A stretch of DNA of 6,130 nucleotides, from the NCBI GenBank assembly GCA_966211425.1, contig CBIHNH010000034.1:1-6130 (forward strand), in the 5' to 3' direction. The DNA comes from CBIHNH01 sp966211425 (GTDB taxonomy: Bacteria > Patescibacteriota > Saccharimonadia > Saccharimonadales > Saccharimonadaceae). Below are positions 1 through 5,463 of this stretch, piece after piece. Position numbers and translations under genes: made by a program. Within the stretch, counting starts at the first letter, position 1, and each line of letters opens with the position of its first letter. Under the pieces are notes generated by a model. That model saw nothing but the letters and a program-made list of their open reading frames with translations, did not search any database and was not told the DNA's origin.

Positions 1-2
1 TC

Positions 3-464
3 ATCCGCCGGCTGTTCAAGGTAGATATCAAAGAGCTGGTCAAGAACGACTTCAGACTGGTCGTCCTCGGTGGTCGTGACCGATTGCCAGACGACATAAA
101 CCAGATGATCGACGAGGCCGAGGAGGCTTCGAAGGACGGCAAGCGCGCTACGCTCGCCATGTGCTTTAACTACGGCGGCCAGCAGGAGATCGTCCGAGCG
201 GCTCAGCGTATCGCCGAGGCTGATATTAATCCAGCAGAAGTGACAGCAGAGTTGTTCGAGCAGTATCTGGATCATCCGGCTATTCCGCCATGTGACGTCG
301 TCGTTCGCACGAGCGGCGAACAGCGCTTGAGTAACTTTATGTTGTGGCGAAGCGCCTACAGTGAGTTCCTGTTTCTCGACAAGCTGTGGCCAGATATGCG
401 CGCCGAAGATGTAGGTGCTATCATAGAGGAATATAAGCGGCGTTCACGAAGATTTGGAGGGTAA
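3..464 (+). CDS. uppS: Undecaprenyl diphosphate synthase (cis-prenyltransferase), C-terminal part; 5' end outside the window
   Basis: This enzyme adds isopentenyl units in cis to farnesyl diphosphate, making the C55 lipid carrier for peptidoglycan and other wall polymers; it works at the cytoplasmic membrane face. The frame is open to the left edge, so the gene is cut; 153 residues are visible of a family that usually has about 230-260. A TTG at 84 is not the start, because family-like sequence (VVLGGRDRLPDD) continues upstream of it. Visible hallmarks are FNYGGQQEIV, then RTSGEQRLSNFMLW, then AYSEFLFLDKLWPD and the C-terminal RRSRRFGG. Visible residues R102, R108 and S110 match the diphosphate-binding Arg/Arg/Ser set, and E121 matches the metal-binding Glu near the C-terminus of E. 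coli UppS. The catalytic Asp lies before the window. The stop is TAA, 8 nt before rseP, so the two are probably co-transcribed. Family assignment is very sure. Confidence 0.96.
   Translation: MRRLFKVDIKELVKNDFRLVVLGGRDRLPDDINQMIDEAEEASKDGKRATLAMCFNYGGQQEIVRAAQRIAEADINPAEVTAELFEQYLDHPAIPPCDVVVRTSGEQRLSNFMLWRSAYSEFLFLDKLWPDMRAEDVGAIIEEYKRRSRRFGG
456..461 (+). promoter_or_regulatory. Ribosome binding site of rseP
   Basis: GGAGGG lies inside the last codons of uppS, 11 nt before the ATG at 473. It is a near-consensus Shine-Dalgarno sequence and supports that ATG as the rseP start. The spacing is a little long. Because the site is inside uppS, ribosomes ending uppS may help start rseP. Confidence 0.7.
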
Positions 465-472
465 AACGCTAG

Positions 473-1633
473 ATGTTAGAAATTCTTAACTTTGTTTTCT
501 CGGTACTGGTCGGGCTTTTTTTGTTGGTTTTGCTCGTGGTACTACACGAACTAGGTCACGCCATCGCAGCACGTCGCAATGGGGTTGTGGTCGAAGAGTT
601 CGGTATCGGCTTTCCGCCGAGGGCATGGGCGCGCAAGCTGGGAAATGGCGTTTTGTTCACGCTCAACTGGCTACCGCTCGGTGGCTACGTAAAGCTCCAG
701 GGTGAACATGACGCTGCCGACAAGCCGGGGGATTACGGTGCGGCCAGCCTCTGGGTAAAGACAAAGATATTGCTCGCCGGTGTGTTTATCAACTGGGCGA
801 CGGCTGCCTTGATCTTTACTGGCCTGGCGCTCGTTGGCTTACCAAAAGTCATCGATAACCAGTTTACGGTAGCCAGCGATACGACCGAGATTCGCAAACC
901 AGTAACGATCGTCCAGACTACCGACGGGTCGCCAGCTGAGAAGGCCGGGCTAGAACCGGGTGATCAGATTCTACGCTTTGCCGGACAACAACTCGATGAA
1001 CCAAGTGACCTCAGCGCCCTAACTGAGCAGTTCAAAGGAAAGACCGTTGAGGCGATCTACAAACGGGGTGGACAAGAGCGCTCAGTAGATTTAACGCTTC
1101 GTGCCGAGAACAAAGATAGCAAGGGATACCTTGGGGTTAGCGCCGACCAACGCACCACCTATCGTTCGACCTGGTCAGCACCGATAGTCGGCGTTGCACT
1201 GACCGGACAAGTCACTCAGGTGACGCTCTCTGGCCTCGGTGATATGCTCGCAAAGTTTGGAACCGGTATCGTGGACAAGTTAACCCCGTCCGAAAATGCC
1301 CAAGAACAGGGTGATAAAAAGCTTGATCAGGTAAGTAGTGGTGTTGCTGGTCCGCTAGCGATCCTCGGCATCCTGTTCCCATCGGCTCGCGAGGCAGGGA
1401 TAACCTCGCTGCTCTTTATGACGGCGCTGATTTCACTAGCGCTCGCTATCATGAACATCCTGCCGATCCCGGCACTTGACGGTGGTCGTTGGTTTGTTAC
1501 CATGCTGTTCCGTGTACTGAAAAAACCGCTAACCAAAGATCTTGAGGAAAAGATCCACGGTACCGGTTTCATGGCGTTGATGGTACTGTTCGTGCTCGTA
1601 ACCATTGCGGATATCGGCAAGTTTGGCAACTAA
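473..1633 (+). CDS. rseP: RseP-type site-2 intramembrane zinc metalloprotease (M50 family)
   Basis: Members of this family cut transmembrane segments of anti-sigma factors and clear leftover signal peptides inside the cytoplasmic membrane. The protein has 386 residues, close to the single-PDZ forms of Gram-positive bacteria and shorter than E. coli RseP (450). The first membrane helix (about 7-24) runs into the zinc motif HELGH (25-29; H25, E26, H29). It is followed by the membrane-associated region with LPLGGYVKLQGEHD (67-80). A second helix (about 98-122) contains AGxxxN (N107) where many relatives have AGPxxN. One PDZ domain spans about 142-210 (SPAEKAGLEPGDQIL, then YLGVS). The motif VAGPLAI (291-297) precedes the third helix with NILPIPALDGGR (328-339), whose D336 is the expected third zinc ligand. 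A last helix closes the protein (about 364-380). All catalytic residues are present, so it should be active. The substrate is unknown; no sigma/anti-sigma pair is in the window. Confidence 0.96.
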   Translation: MLEILNFVFSVLVGLFLLVLLVVLHELGHAIAARRNGVVVEEFGIGFPPRAWARKLGNGVLFTLNWLPLGGYVKLQGEHDAADKPGDYGAASLWVKTKILLAGVFINWATAALIFTGLALVGLPKVIDNQFTVASDTTEIRKPVTIVQTTDGSPAEKAGLEPGDQILRFAGQQLDEPSDLSALTEQFKGKTVEAIYKRGGQERSVDLTLRAENKDSKGYLGVSADQRTTYRSTWSAPIVGVALTGQVTQVTLSGLGDMLAKFGTGIVDKLTPSENAQEQGDKKLDQVSSGVAGPLAILGILFPSAREAGITSLLFMTALISLALAIMNILPIPALDGGRWFVTMLFRVLKKPLTKDLEEKIHGTGFMALMVLFVLVTIADIGKFGN

Positions 1634-2363
1634 GGTCCACAAATCGTTCGACAGGCTGCTGACGATCGTCGGTGAGTCGTCGTGGTTACTATTCAGTTTC
1701 TTTTTCGTGGGTTTTATCTTTGCGTTGGCGATCAATGCAATCCCAGGAGGTGAAGGTTTTTTTGAGGCTTCACTCGGGCAATTACTCGCTGGCGGTGTGA
1801 TTTACGCGCTGGTTTTGGCCGTGGTGGTGCTGCCAGTTTTGCTACGGAGGGGTTGGCGAAGGCTCGGCGACCTACTAGGGGTTACGAAGCGCCCGGGTTG
1901 GTGGATACTCTGGCTGCCTGTAGTGATGTGGGTGCTCTATATGTCGACGACAATCATCGTCGGTATCGTCGCCAAGCTGGTGCTGCCATGGCTTGATGTT
2001 GATCAAGAACAGCAGGTTGGTTTTCAAGATATCTCTCAGCCACTTGAGTACGTGGCAGCCTTTATCGCATTGGTGATCCTGCCGCCGGTCGCCGAGGAGC
2101 TTCTGTTCCGCGGCTATCTGTTCGGTCGCATTCGCGAGCGAGCTGGTTTCTGGCTGACGACGGCCGTTGTGAGCATCGTATTCGGCTTAGTTCACCTACA
2201 ATGGAACGTCGGCATCGATGTGGCCGTGCTCAGCGTCTTTCTTTGTTATCTGCGCGAACGAACCGGTTCGGTTTGGTCGAGCATCGCCCTGCACGCCGTA
2301 AAGAACGGCGTGGCGTACTTCTTCCTGTTTATCGGCCCGTTAATCGGTATACAGCTGCTGTAG
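1605..2363 (+). CDS. CPBP-family (CAAX/Abi type) intramembrane glutamic protease, substrate unknown
   Basis: This is a multi-pass membrane protein (up to 252 residues) of the CPBP family, which includes Rce1 CAAX endopeptidases and bacteriocin self-immunity proteins. Three family motifs are seen: EELLFRG (164-170; E164, E165, R169), FGLVH (193-197; H197) and HAVKN (230-234; H230, N234). Hydrophobic segments lie at about 28-46, 59-80, 100-127, 149-163, 181-196, 204-214 and 235-250. The start is uncertain. No ATG fits before the first helix, and TTG at 1605 (29-nt overlap with rseP) or TTG at 1623 (11-nt overlap, faint GGA at 1609-1611) are the only likely starts; the longer form is given here. 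Neither has a good ribosome site, so translation probably depends on coupling to rseP. CAAX prenylation is not expected in bacteria, so the true role cannot be read from the sequence. Family is sure, function open. Confidence 0.9.
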   Translation: MRISASLATKVHKSFDRLLTIVGESSWLLFSFFFVGFIFALAINAIPGGEGFFEASLGQLLAGGVIYALVLAVVVLPVLLRRGWRRLGDLLGVTKRPGWWILWLPVVMWVLYMSTTIIVGIVAKLVLPWLDVDQEQQVGFQDISQPLEYVAAFIALVILPPVAEELLFRGYLFGRIRERAGFWLTTAVVSIVFGLVHLQWNVGIDVAVLSVFLCYLRERTGSVWSSIALHAVKNGVAYFFLFIGPLIGIQLL

Positions 2364-2364
2364 C

Positions 2365-2373
2365 TGGTATAAT
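2365..2373 (+). promoter_or_regulatory. Extended -10 promoter of proS
   Basis: TGGTATAAT combines the TGn extension with a perfect TATAAT hexamer (2368-2373). It starts 2 nt after the CPBP stop codon. No TTGACA-like -35 is seen at 16-18 nt spacing, which extended -10 promoters tolerate. Transcription should begin near A2380, only about 2 nt before the proS ATG, so the mRNA would be leaderless. Confidence 0.75.
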
Positions 2374-2381
2374 ACGAACAA

Positions 2382-3626
2382 ATGCGAGTTTCCGAACTAT
2401 TTACCAAAACGAGCAAAACCGCTCCTGCCGATGAGGTTGCCAAGAACGCACAGCTACTGATCCGTGCTGGCTTCGTTTACAAAGTTATGGCCGGAGTCTA
2501 TGCCTATACACCGTTAGGACTTCGTGTGCTCGAAAAGATCAAACAGATTGTGCGTGAAGAGATGAATGCGGTTCATGGACAAGAGATCATCATGAGCAGC
2601 CTTCAGCGAAAAGAGACATGGGAAGGCACTGGTCGCTGGGATGATAAGGTTGTCGATGTCTGGTTCAAATCAAAGCTAAAGGACGACACAGAAGTTGGTT
2701 TTGCTTGGAGCCACGAAGAAGCAATCATGGAAATGATGCAACAGTACGTCAAGAGCTACAAAGACTTACCAACCAGCGTTTATCAGTTCCAAACCAAGAT
2801 GCGCAACGAGCTTCGGGCAAAGAGCGGTATCATGCGCGGTCGAGAATTTGTGATGAAAGACATGTATTCTTTGCACGCGAGCCAAGAGGACATGGACCAG
2901 TACTACGACAAGGTTATCGAAGCCTACAAAAGGATCTACGACCGACTTGGCCTCGGCGAGAGTACGTTTGTCACGTTTGCGAGCGGCGGCGCCTTTACCA
3001 AGTTTAGTCATGAGTTCCAGACTATCTGCGATGCTGGCGAGGATATACTCTACGTCAACGATGACCGGACGGTGGCCGTCAACGAAGAAGTTCTCGAAGA
3101 CGCGGCTATGGAGCTTGGTATCGACAAAGCTAGCCTCAAGCCCGTAAAGAGCGCCGAAGTGGGCAATATCTTCAAGTTCGGCACCGAAAAGTCCGAGCAG
3201 ATGAAAATTTTCTACACTGCTAAAGACGGTAGCCAACAGCCAATCTACCTCGCGTCCTACGGGGTTGGCATTACCCGAGTGATGGGTGTGATTGTTGAGA
3301 AGTTTGCCGATGAAGCTGGTCTCGTATGGCCGATTACCGTCGCGCCGTATCAGTTATACCTTGCAACGATCGGTGATGTGGCGGAGCAGGCGGACGCACT
3401 TTACAGCGAACTCACCGCGCAGGGTGTCGAGGTCCTCTACGATGACCGCGACGTTCGCCCAGGTGAAAAGTTCGCCGATGCTGATCTCATTGGCGTTCCA
3501 CACCGGGTCGTTGTTAGTCCACGTCTTAACGAACAGGGGTCGTATGAGTATAAAGCGCGCACAAGTAGTGAAGCGAAAATATTGACGAAGGACGAGCTAG
3601 TTGCTATACTCATTGCAGCTGAATAA
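2382..3626 (+). CDS. proS: Prolyl-tRNA synthetase, short bacterial form without the INS editing domain
   Basis: The enzyme charges tRNA-Pro with proline using ATP; it is a cytoplasmic class IIa synthetase. The start is firm because MRVSELF matches the MRxSQ/E-type N-terminus of bacterial ProRS. Motif 1 is around 42-61 (YTPLGLRVL, then IVREEM). The amino-acid-binding loop reads SHEE (110-113), where E. coli has THEE. Motif 2 covers about 138-165 (TKMRNELR, then RGREFVMKDMYSLH). SGGAFTKFSHEFQ (201-213) follows. Motif 3 is ASYGVGITRVMG (291-302, R299), and the C-terminal anticodon-binding domain runs from about 318 to 414 (GEKFADADLIGVPHRVVV at 361-378). E. coli ProRS has 572 residues; the roughly 180-residue editing insertion between motifs 2 and 3 is here a linker of about 30 (226-256). 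Post-transfer clearing of Ala-tRNA-Pro would therefore need another protein. No Shine-Dalgarno precedes the ATG; an extended -10 sits just upstream. Confidence 0.97.
   Translation: MRVSELFTKTSKTAPADEVAKNAQLLIRAGFVYKVMAGVYAYTPLGLRVLEKIKQIVREEMNAVHGQEIIMSSLQRKETWEGTGRWDDKVVDVWFKSKLKDDTEVGFAWSHEEAIMEMMQQYVKSYKDLPTSVYQFQTKMRNELRAKSGIMRGREFVMKDMYSLHASQEDMDQYYDKVIEAYKRIYDRLGLGESTFVTFASGGAFTKFSHEFQTICDAGEDILYVNDDRTVAVNEEVLEDAAMELGIDKASLKPVKSAEVGNIFKFGTEKSEQMKIFYTAKDGSQQPIYLASYGVGITRVMGVIVEKFADEAGLVWPITVAPYQLYLATIGDVAEQADALYSELTAQGVEVLYDDRDVRPGEKFADADLIGVPHRVVVSPRLNEQGSYEYKARTSSEAKILTKDELVAILIAAE
3582..3610 (+). promoter_or_regulatory. Sigma-70-type promoter for greA, inside the 3' end of proS
   Basis: A -35 TTGACG (3582-3587) and a -10 TATACT (3605-3610) are separated by exactly 17 nt, and TGC before the -10 gives an extended -10 as well. 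Each hexamer differs from consensus at one base. The start site should be near A3617, giving a 91-nt leader before the greA ATG. It lies entirely within the last proS codons. This is inferred from sequence only. Confidence 0.72.
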
Positions 3627-3657
3627 GCGAGGGTAGGGTCTGATACCGGTGATATAT

Positions 3658-3678
3658 GCACACGAAGAGTGTGCTTTT
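3658..3678 (+). terminator. Hairpin with short U-tract: weak proS terminator or greA leader attenuator
   Basis: GCACAC (3658-3663) pairs perfectly with GTGTGC (3669-3674) around a 5-nt GAAGA loop, followed by TTTT (3675-3678) and then AAATAATA. The 6-bp stem and four Ts make a plausible but weak intrinsic terminator. It lies 31 nt after the proS stop, so it may trim proS transcripts. Because the likely greA promoter is upstream at 3582-3610, it also falls in the greA leader, where it would act as an attenuator. Confidence 0.6.
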
Positions 3679-3693
3679 AAATAATAGAGAACT

Positions 3694-3699
3694 AGAGGA
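3694..3699 (+). promoter_or_regulatory. Ribosome binding site of greA
   Basis: AGAGGA, with the AGGA core at 3696-3699, ends 8 nt before the ATG at 3708. The spacing is good and supports this start. It contrasts with proS, which has no such site. Confidence 0.7.
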
Positions 3700-3707
3700 C
3701 AGCTATC

Positions 3708-4160
3708 ATGAAAAAACAATACCATCTGACACTCGAAGGTAAAAAAGAGCTCGAGACCGAACTTTCTGAACTGATTGCTAAGCGTTCCGAGATCGCTGAG
3801 AAAATCGCTAACGCCCGTGACTACGGTGATCTGAGCGAAAACGCTGAATACGACGCAGCACGTGAAGAGCAGGCCATGCTCGAGACTCGTATTGCTGAGC
3901 TCGAAGATATCCTGAAGAATGCAGACATCATCAAGCCAAACAACAGTAGCACTATCGGTGTTGGCAGCACGGTTCATCTCGAGAACGGCGCAAAGGTCGT
4001 TTACCAGGTCGTCGGTCCGGTAGAGGCTGACCCACTCGAGGGCAAGATCTCTAACGAGTCGCCAATTGGCGCCGCACTGATGGGCAAAAAGGTCGGTGAT
4101 AAAGTTACGATCACGACACCTAAGGGTGAGGTTGTTTACTCGGTTGAAGCTGTCGGCTAA
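3708..4160 (+). CDS. greA: Transcription elongation factor GreA
   Basis: GreA enters the secondary channel of RNA polymerase and stimulates cleavage of the 3' end of backtracked RNA, rescuing stalled elongation complexes. The protein has 150 residues (E. coli 158). The N-terminal antiparallel coiled coil covers about 8-73. Its tip carries DYGDLSENAEYDAAREEQ (38-55); D41 and E44 correspond in position to the two tip acidic residues of E. coli GreA that act at the polymerase active site. The C-terminal FKBP-like domain covers about 80-150, with GSTVHLENG and EGKISNESPIGAALMGK (111-127). Nothing is missing. The gene stands alone between its own promoter in proS and a strong terminator 18 nt after its stop. 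The tip residues favour an active cleavage factor over a Gfh-type inhibitor. Confidence 0.97.
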   Translation: MKKQYHLTLEGKKELETELSELIAKRSEIAEKIANARDYGDLSENAEYDAAREEQAMLETRIAELEDILKNADIIKPNNSSTIGVGSTVHLENGAKVVYQVVGPVEADPLEGKISNESPIGAALMGKKVGDKVTITTPKGEVVYSVEAVG

Positions 4161-4178
4161 GAGATTATCCTAAAAACT

Positions 4179-4211
4179 ACAAAAATGGCACCATCTCGGT
4201 GCCATTTTTGT
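4179..4211. terminator. Bidirectional intrinsic terminator between greA and the ABC permease gene
   Basis: A perfect 14-bp stem pairs 4179-4192 with 4198-4211 around a 5-nt loop ATCTC. The GC-rich core is TGGCACC/GGTGCCA, flanked by five As on the left and five Ts on the right, so each strand ends in a U-tract. It lies 18 nt from the greA stop and 19 nt from the permease stop, nearly midway, and should end both convergent transcripts. Confidence 0.92.
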
Positions 4212-4230
4212 TTGGTTGGCTGCTCAAAGC

Positions 4231-5463
4231 TTAGGCTTTTTTGAACAGCGACGAGAGCTTGAGGCGGCTCGAGAACTCAAGTGCGCCGAGGTTGAAGGCT
4301 CGGATAGCGATCATCAGCGACAGAACCATAAAGACGATCAACGTGATTAGCGCCAGTGACGACTCTAGTAGGCTCATGTTGCCGACGGTGTTACGCAGCA
4401 GAGTGACGACCGGAGATGTGAGCGGAAAGAACGTCAGGAACTTGACGACGGGATTTTCCGGATCGGTAACGATCATCATCACGAAGTAAAACGGAATGAA
4501 GGCGCCGATGAAGAACACTGCCGAGAAGTTGTTGGCTTCCTTTGCGGATGGCGCATATGCCGCGGTTGTCGTCATAAAGCCGGCAAACATCAAAAACCCA
4601 ACGATCAGGTAGCTAGCTGCAAAGAATATCGCCATCGGGTCAAAAACCAGTTGCGTAAGGTCGATACCGGCAGGCAGGCTCAGAGAGTTGCCGAGACTGA
4701 GCGCAACGACGAGCGCAATACCTCCGAGCACTCCGAAGAAACAGAGCTGGGTGAGGGTTACAAGCATCACAGCCAGGAGTTTGCCGATGATGAGCGATCG
4801 ACCGTGAACGTAGGTGAGCACCATTTCCATCGAGCGGTTTTCTTTTTCCTCACTAATGCTGGAGAGCATGTAGCTGACCGAAAAGGCAAAGATGATGTAG
4901 AACAGCACGACAAAGATGCCCGGTACCACGTAGGCGTTAAAGCCTGCCGTTTCGGTGCCGTCCTCATAGGTGGTTATCGTGCTCTCGGCGCCACTTTGGG
5001 CGAGCGCAATGATATCGCTCGAGCCGAGCGGCAGGAAGAGACTCGTTTTGATCAGGCTGCTACCGAGACTGCTGACGCTACTGGATTTCGTCAGGTCGTT
5101 ACTACTGAGGTAGATGTCGTAGTTGCGGGTACTTTTCAGATCATCAGGATATACAATCAACGCCTCTAGCTGTCCGGTGCGCACGCGTTCGCGCTGGGCC
5201 TCGAACTGAGAGGAGTCACTGACTTTTAGGCCACCACCCTCGACGATTTCATTTCTGAGCAGGCCACTCTGGTCGATGATCGCGACATTTTTGAGGTCTT
5301 TGGCTAGCTCGTCGATGCGGTTTTCGCTGGATTTGTTCCCGAGGTAGCTCAGGCCGAGGGCGGCCCCGATCAAAATAGGAATAGCGAGCATGGCGATCCA
5401 GAAACTCGGTTGTTTGATGATGGTTAGGTATTCGTGTCGGATGACGGATCGGAGTTTAGACAT
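4231..5463 (-). CDS. ABC-2 type exporter permease, NatB/YhaP-like
   Basis: This is the membrane subunit of an ABC exporter; relatives include the Na+ exporter NatB and efflux systems for various compounds. Substrate cannot be told from sequence. I place the start at the ATG at 5463-5461 (410 residues), because SKLRSVIRHEYLTIIKQPSFW is the usual N-terminus of the family and GAGG (5470-5473) sits 6 nt upstream. An in-frame ATG at 5502 would add 13 residues with no family likeness. After helix 1 (about 20-42) comes a large outside domain (about 43-177). The remaining helices are near 178-201, 226-257, 277-303, 313-333, 340-360 and 370-389. The conserved coupling segment SISEEKENRSMEMVL (202-216) followed by IIGKLLA (225-231) lies after helix 2. 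The gene overlaps the ATPase gene by 8 nt (ATGTCTAA), so the two subunits are translated together. Confidence 0.92.
   Translation of the reverse strand: MSKLRSVIRHEYLTIIKQPSFWIAMLAIPILIGAALGLSYLGNKSSENRIDELAKDLKNVAIIDQSGLLRNEIVEGGGLKVSDSSQFEAQRERVRTGQLEALIVYPDDLKSTRNYDIYLSSNDLTKSSSVSSLGSSLIKTSLFLPLGSSDIIALAQSGAESTITTYEDGTETAGFNAYVVPGIFVVLFYIIFAFSVSYMLSSISEEKENRSMEMVLTYVHGRSLIIGKLLAVMLVTLTQLCFFGVLGGIALVVALSLGNSLSLPAGIDLTQLVFDPMAIFFAASYLIVGFLMFAGFMTTTAAYAPSAKEANNFSAVFFIGAFIPFYFVMMIVTDPENPVVKFLTFFPLTSPVVTLLRNTVGNMSLLESSLALITLIVFMVLSLMIAIRAFNLGALEFSSRLKLSSLFKKA

Noticed and set aside
416..424. Possible extended -10 (TGCTATCAT) before rseP
   Set aside because: It has no -35 at suitable spacing and lies in conserved uppS coding sequence; the match is not good enough to list.
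84..464. uppS starting at TTG 84 as a complete small gene
   Set aside because: The frame is open to base 3 and the upstream codons match the UppS family, so the gene is cut by the window, not short.
2259..2270. 12-nt palindrome CGAACCGGTTCG as an operator
   Set aside because: It is a single copy inside the CPBP coding region, near Arg-Thr-Gly codons; chance and codon use explain it.
2297..2311. GCCGT/ACGGC hairpin as a terminator
   Set aside because: It is inside CPBP coding sequence at the conserved HAVKNG motif and has no T-tract after it.
2766..3236. 156-codon open frame on the minus strand inside proS
   Set aside because: It is antisense to well-conserved ProRS motifs and shows no domain, so it is a shadow.
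3597..3977. 126-codon open frame on the minus strand across greA and its leader
   Set aside because: It is antisense to greA, shows no family likeness, and would run through the greA ribosome site and leader hairpin.
4651..5169. 172-codon open frame on the plus strand opposite the permease
   Set aside because: It has a charged, His- and Glu-rich composition typical of antisense to membrane-protein codons and no recognisable motif.
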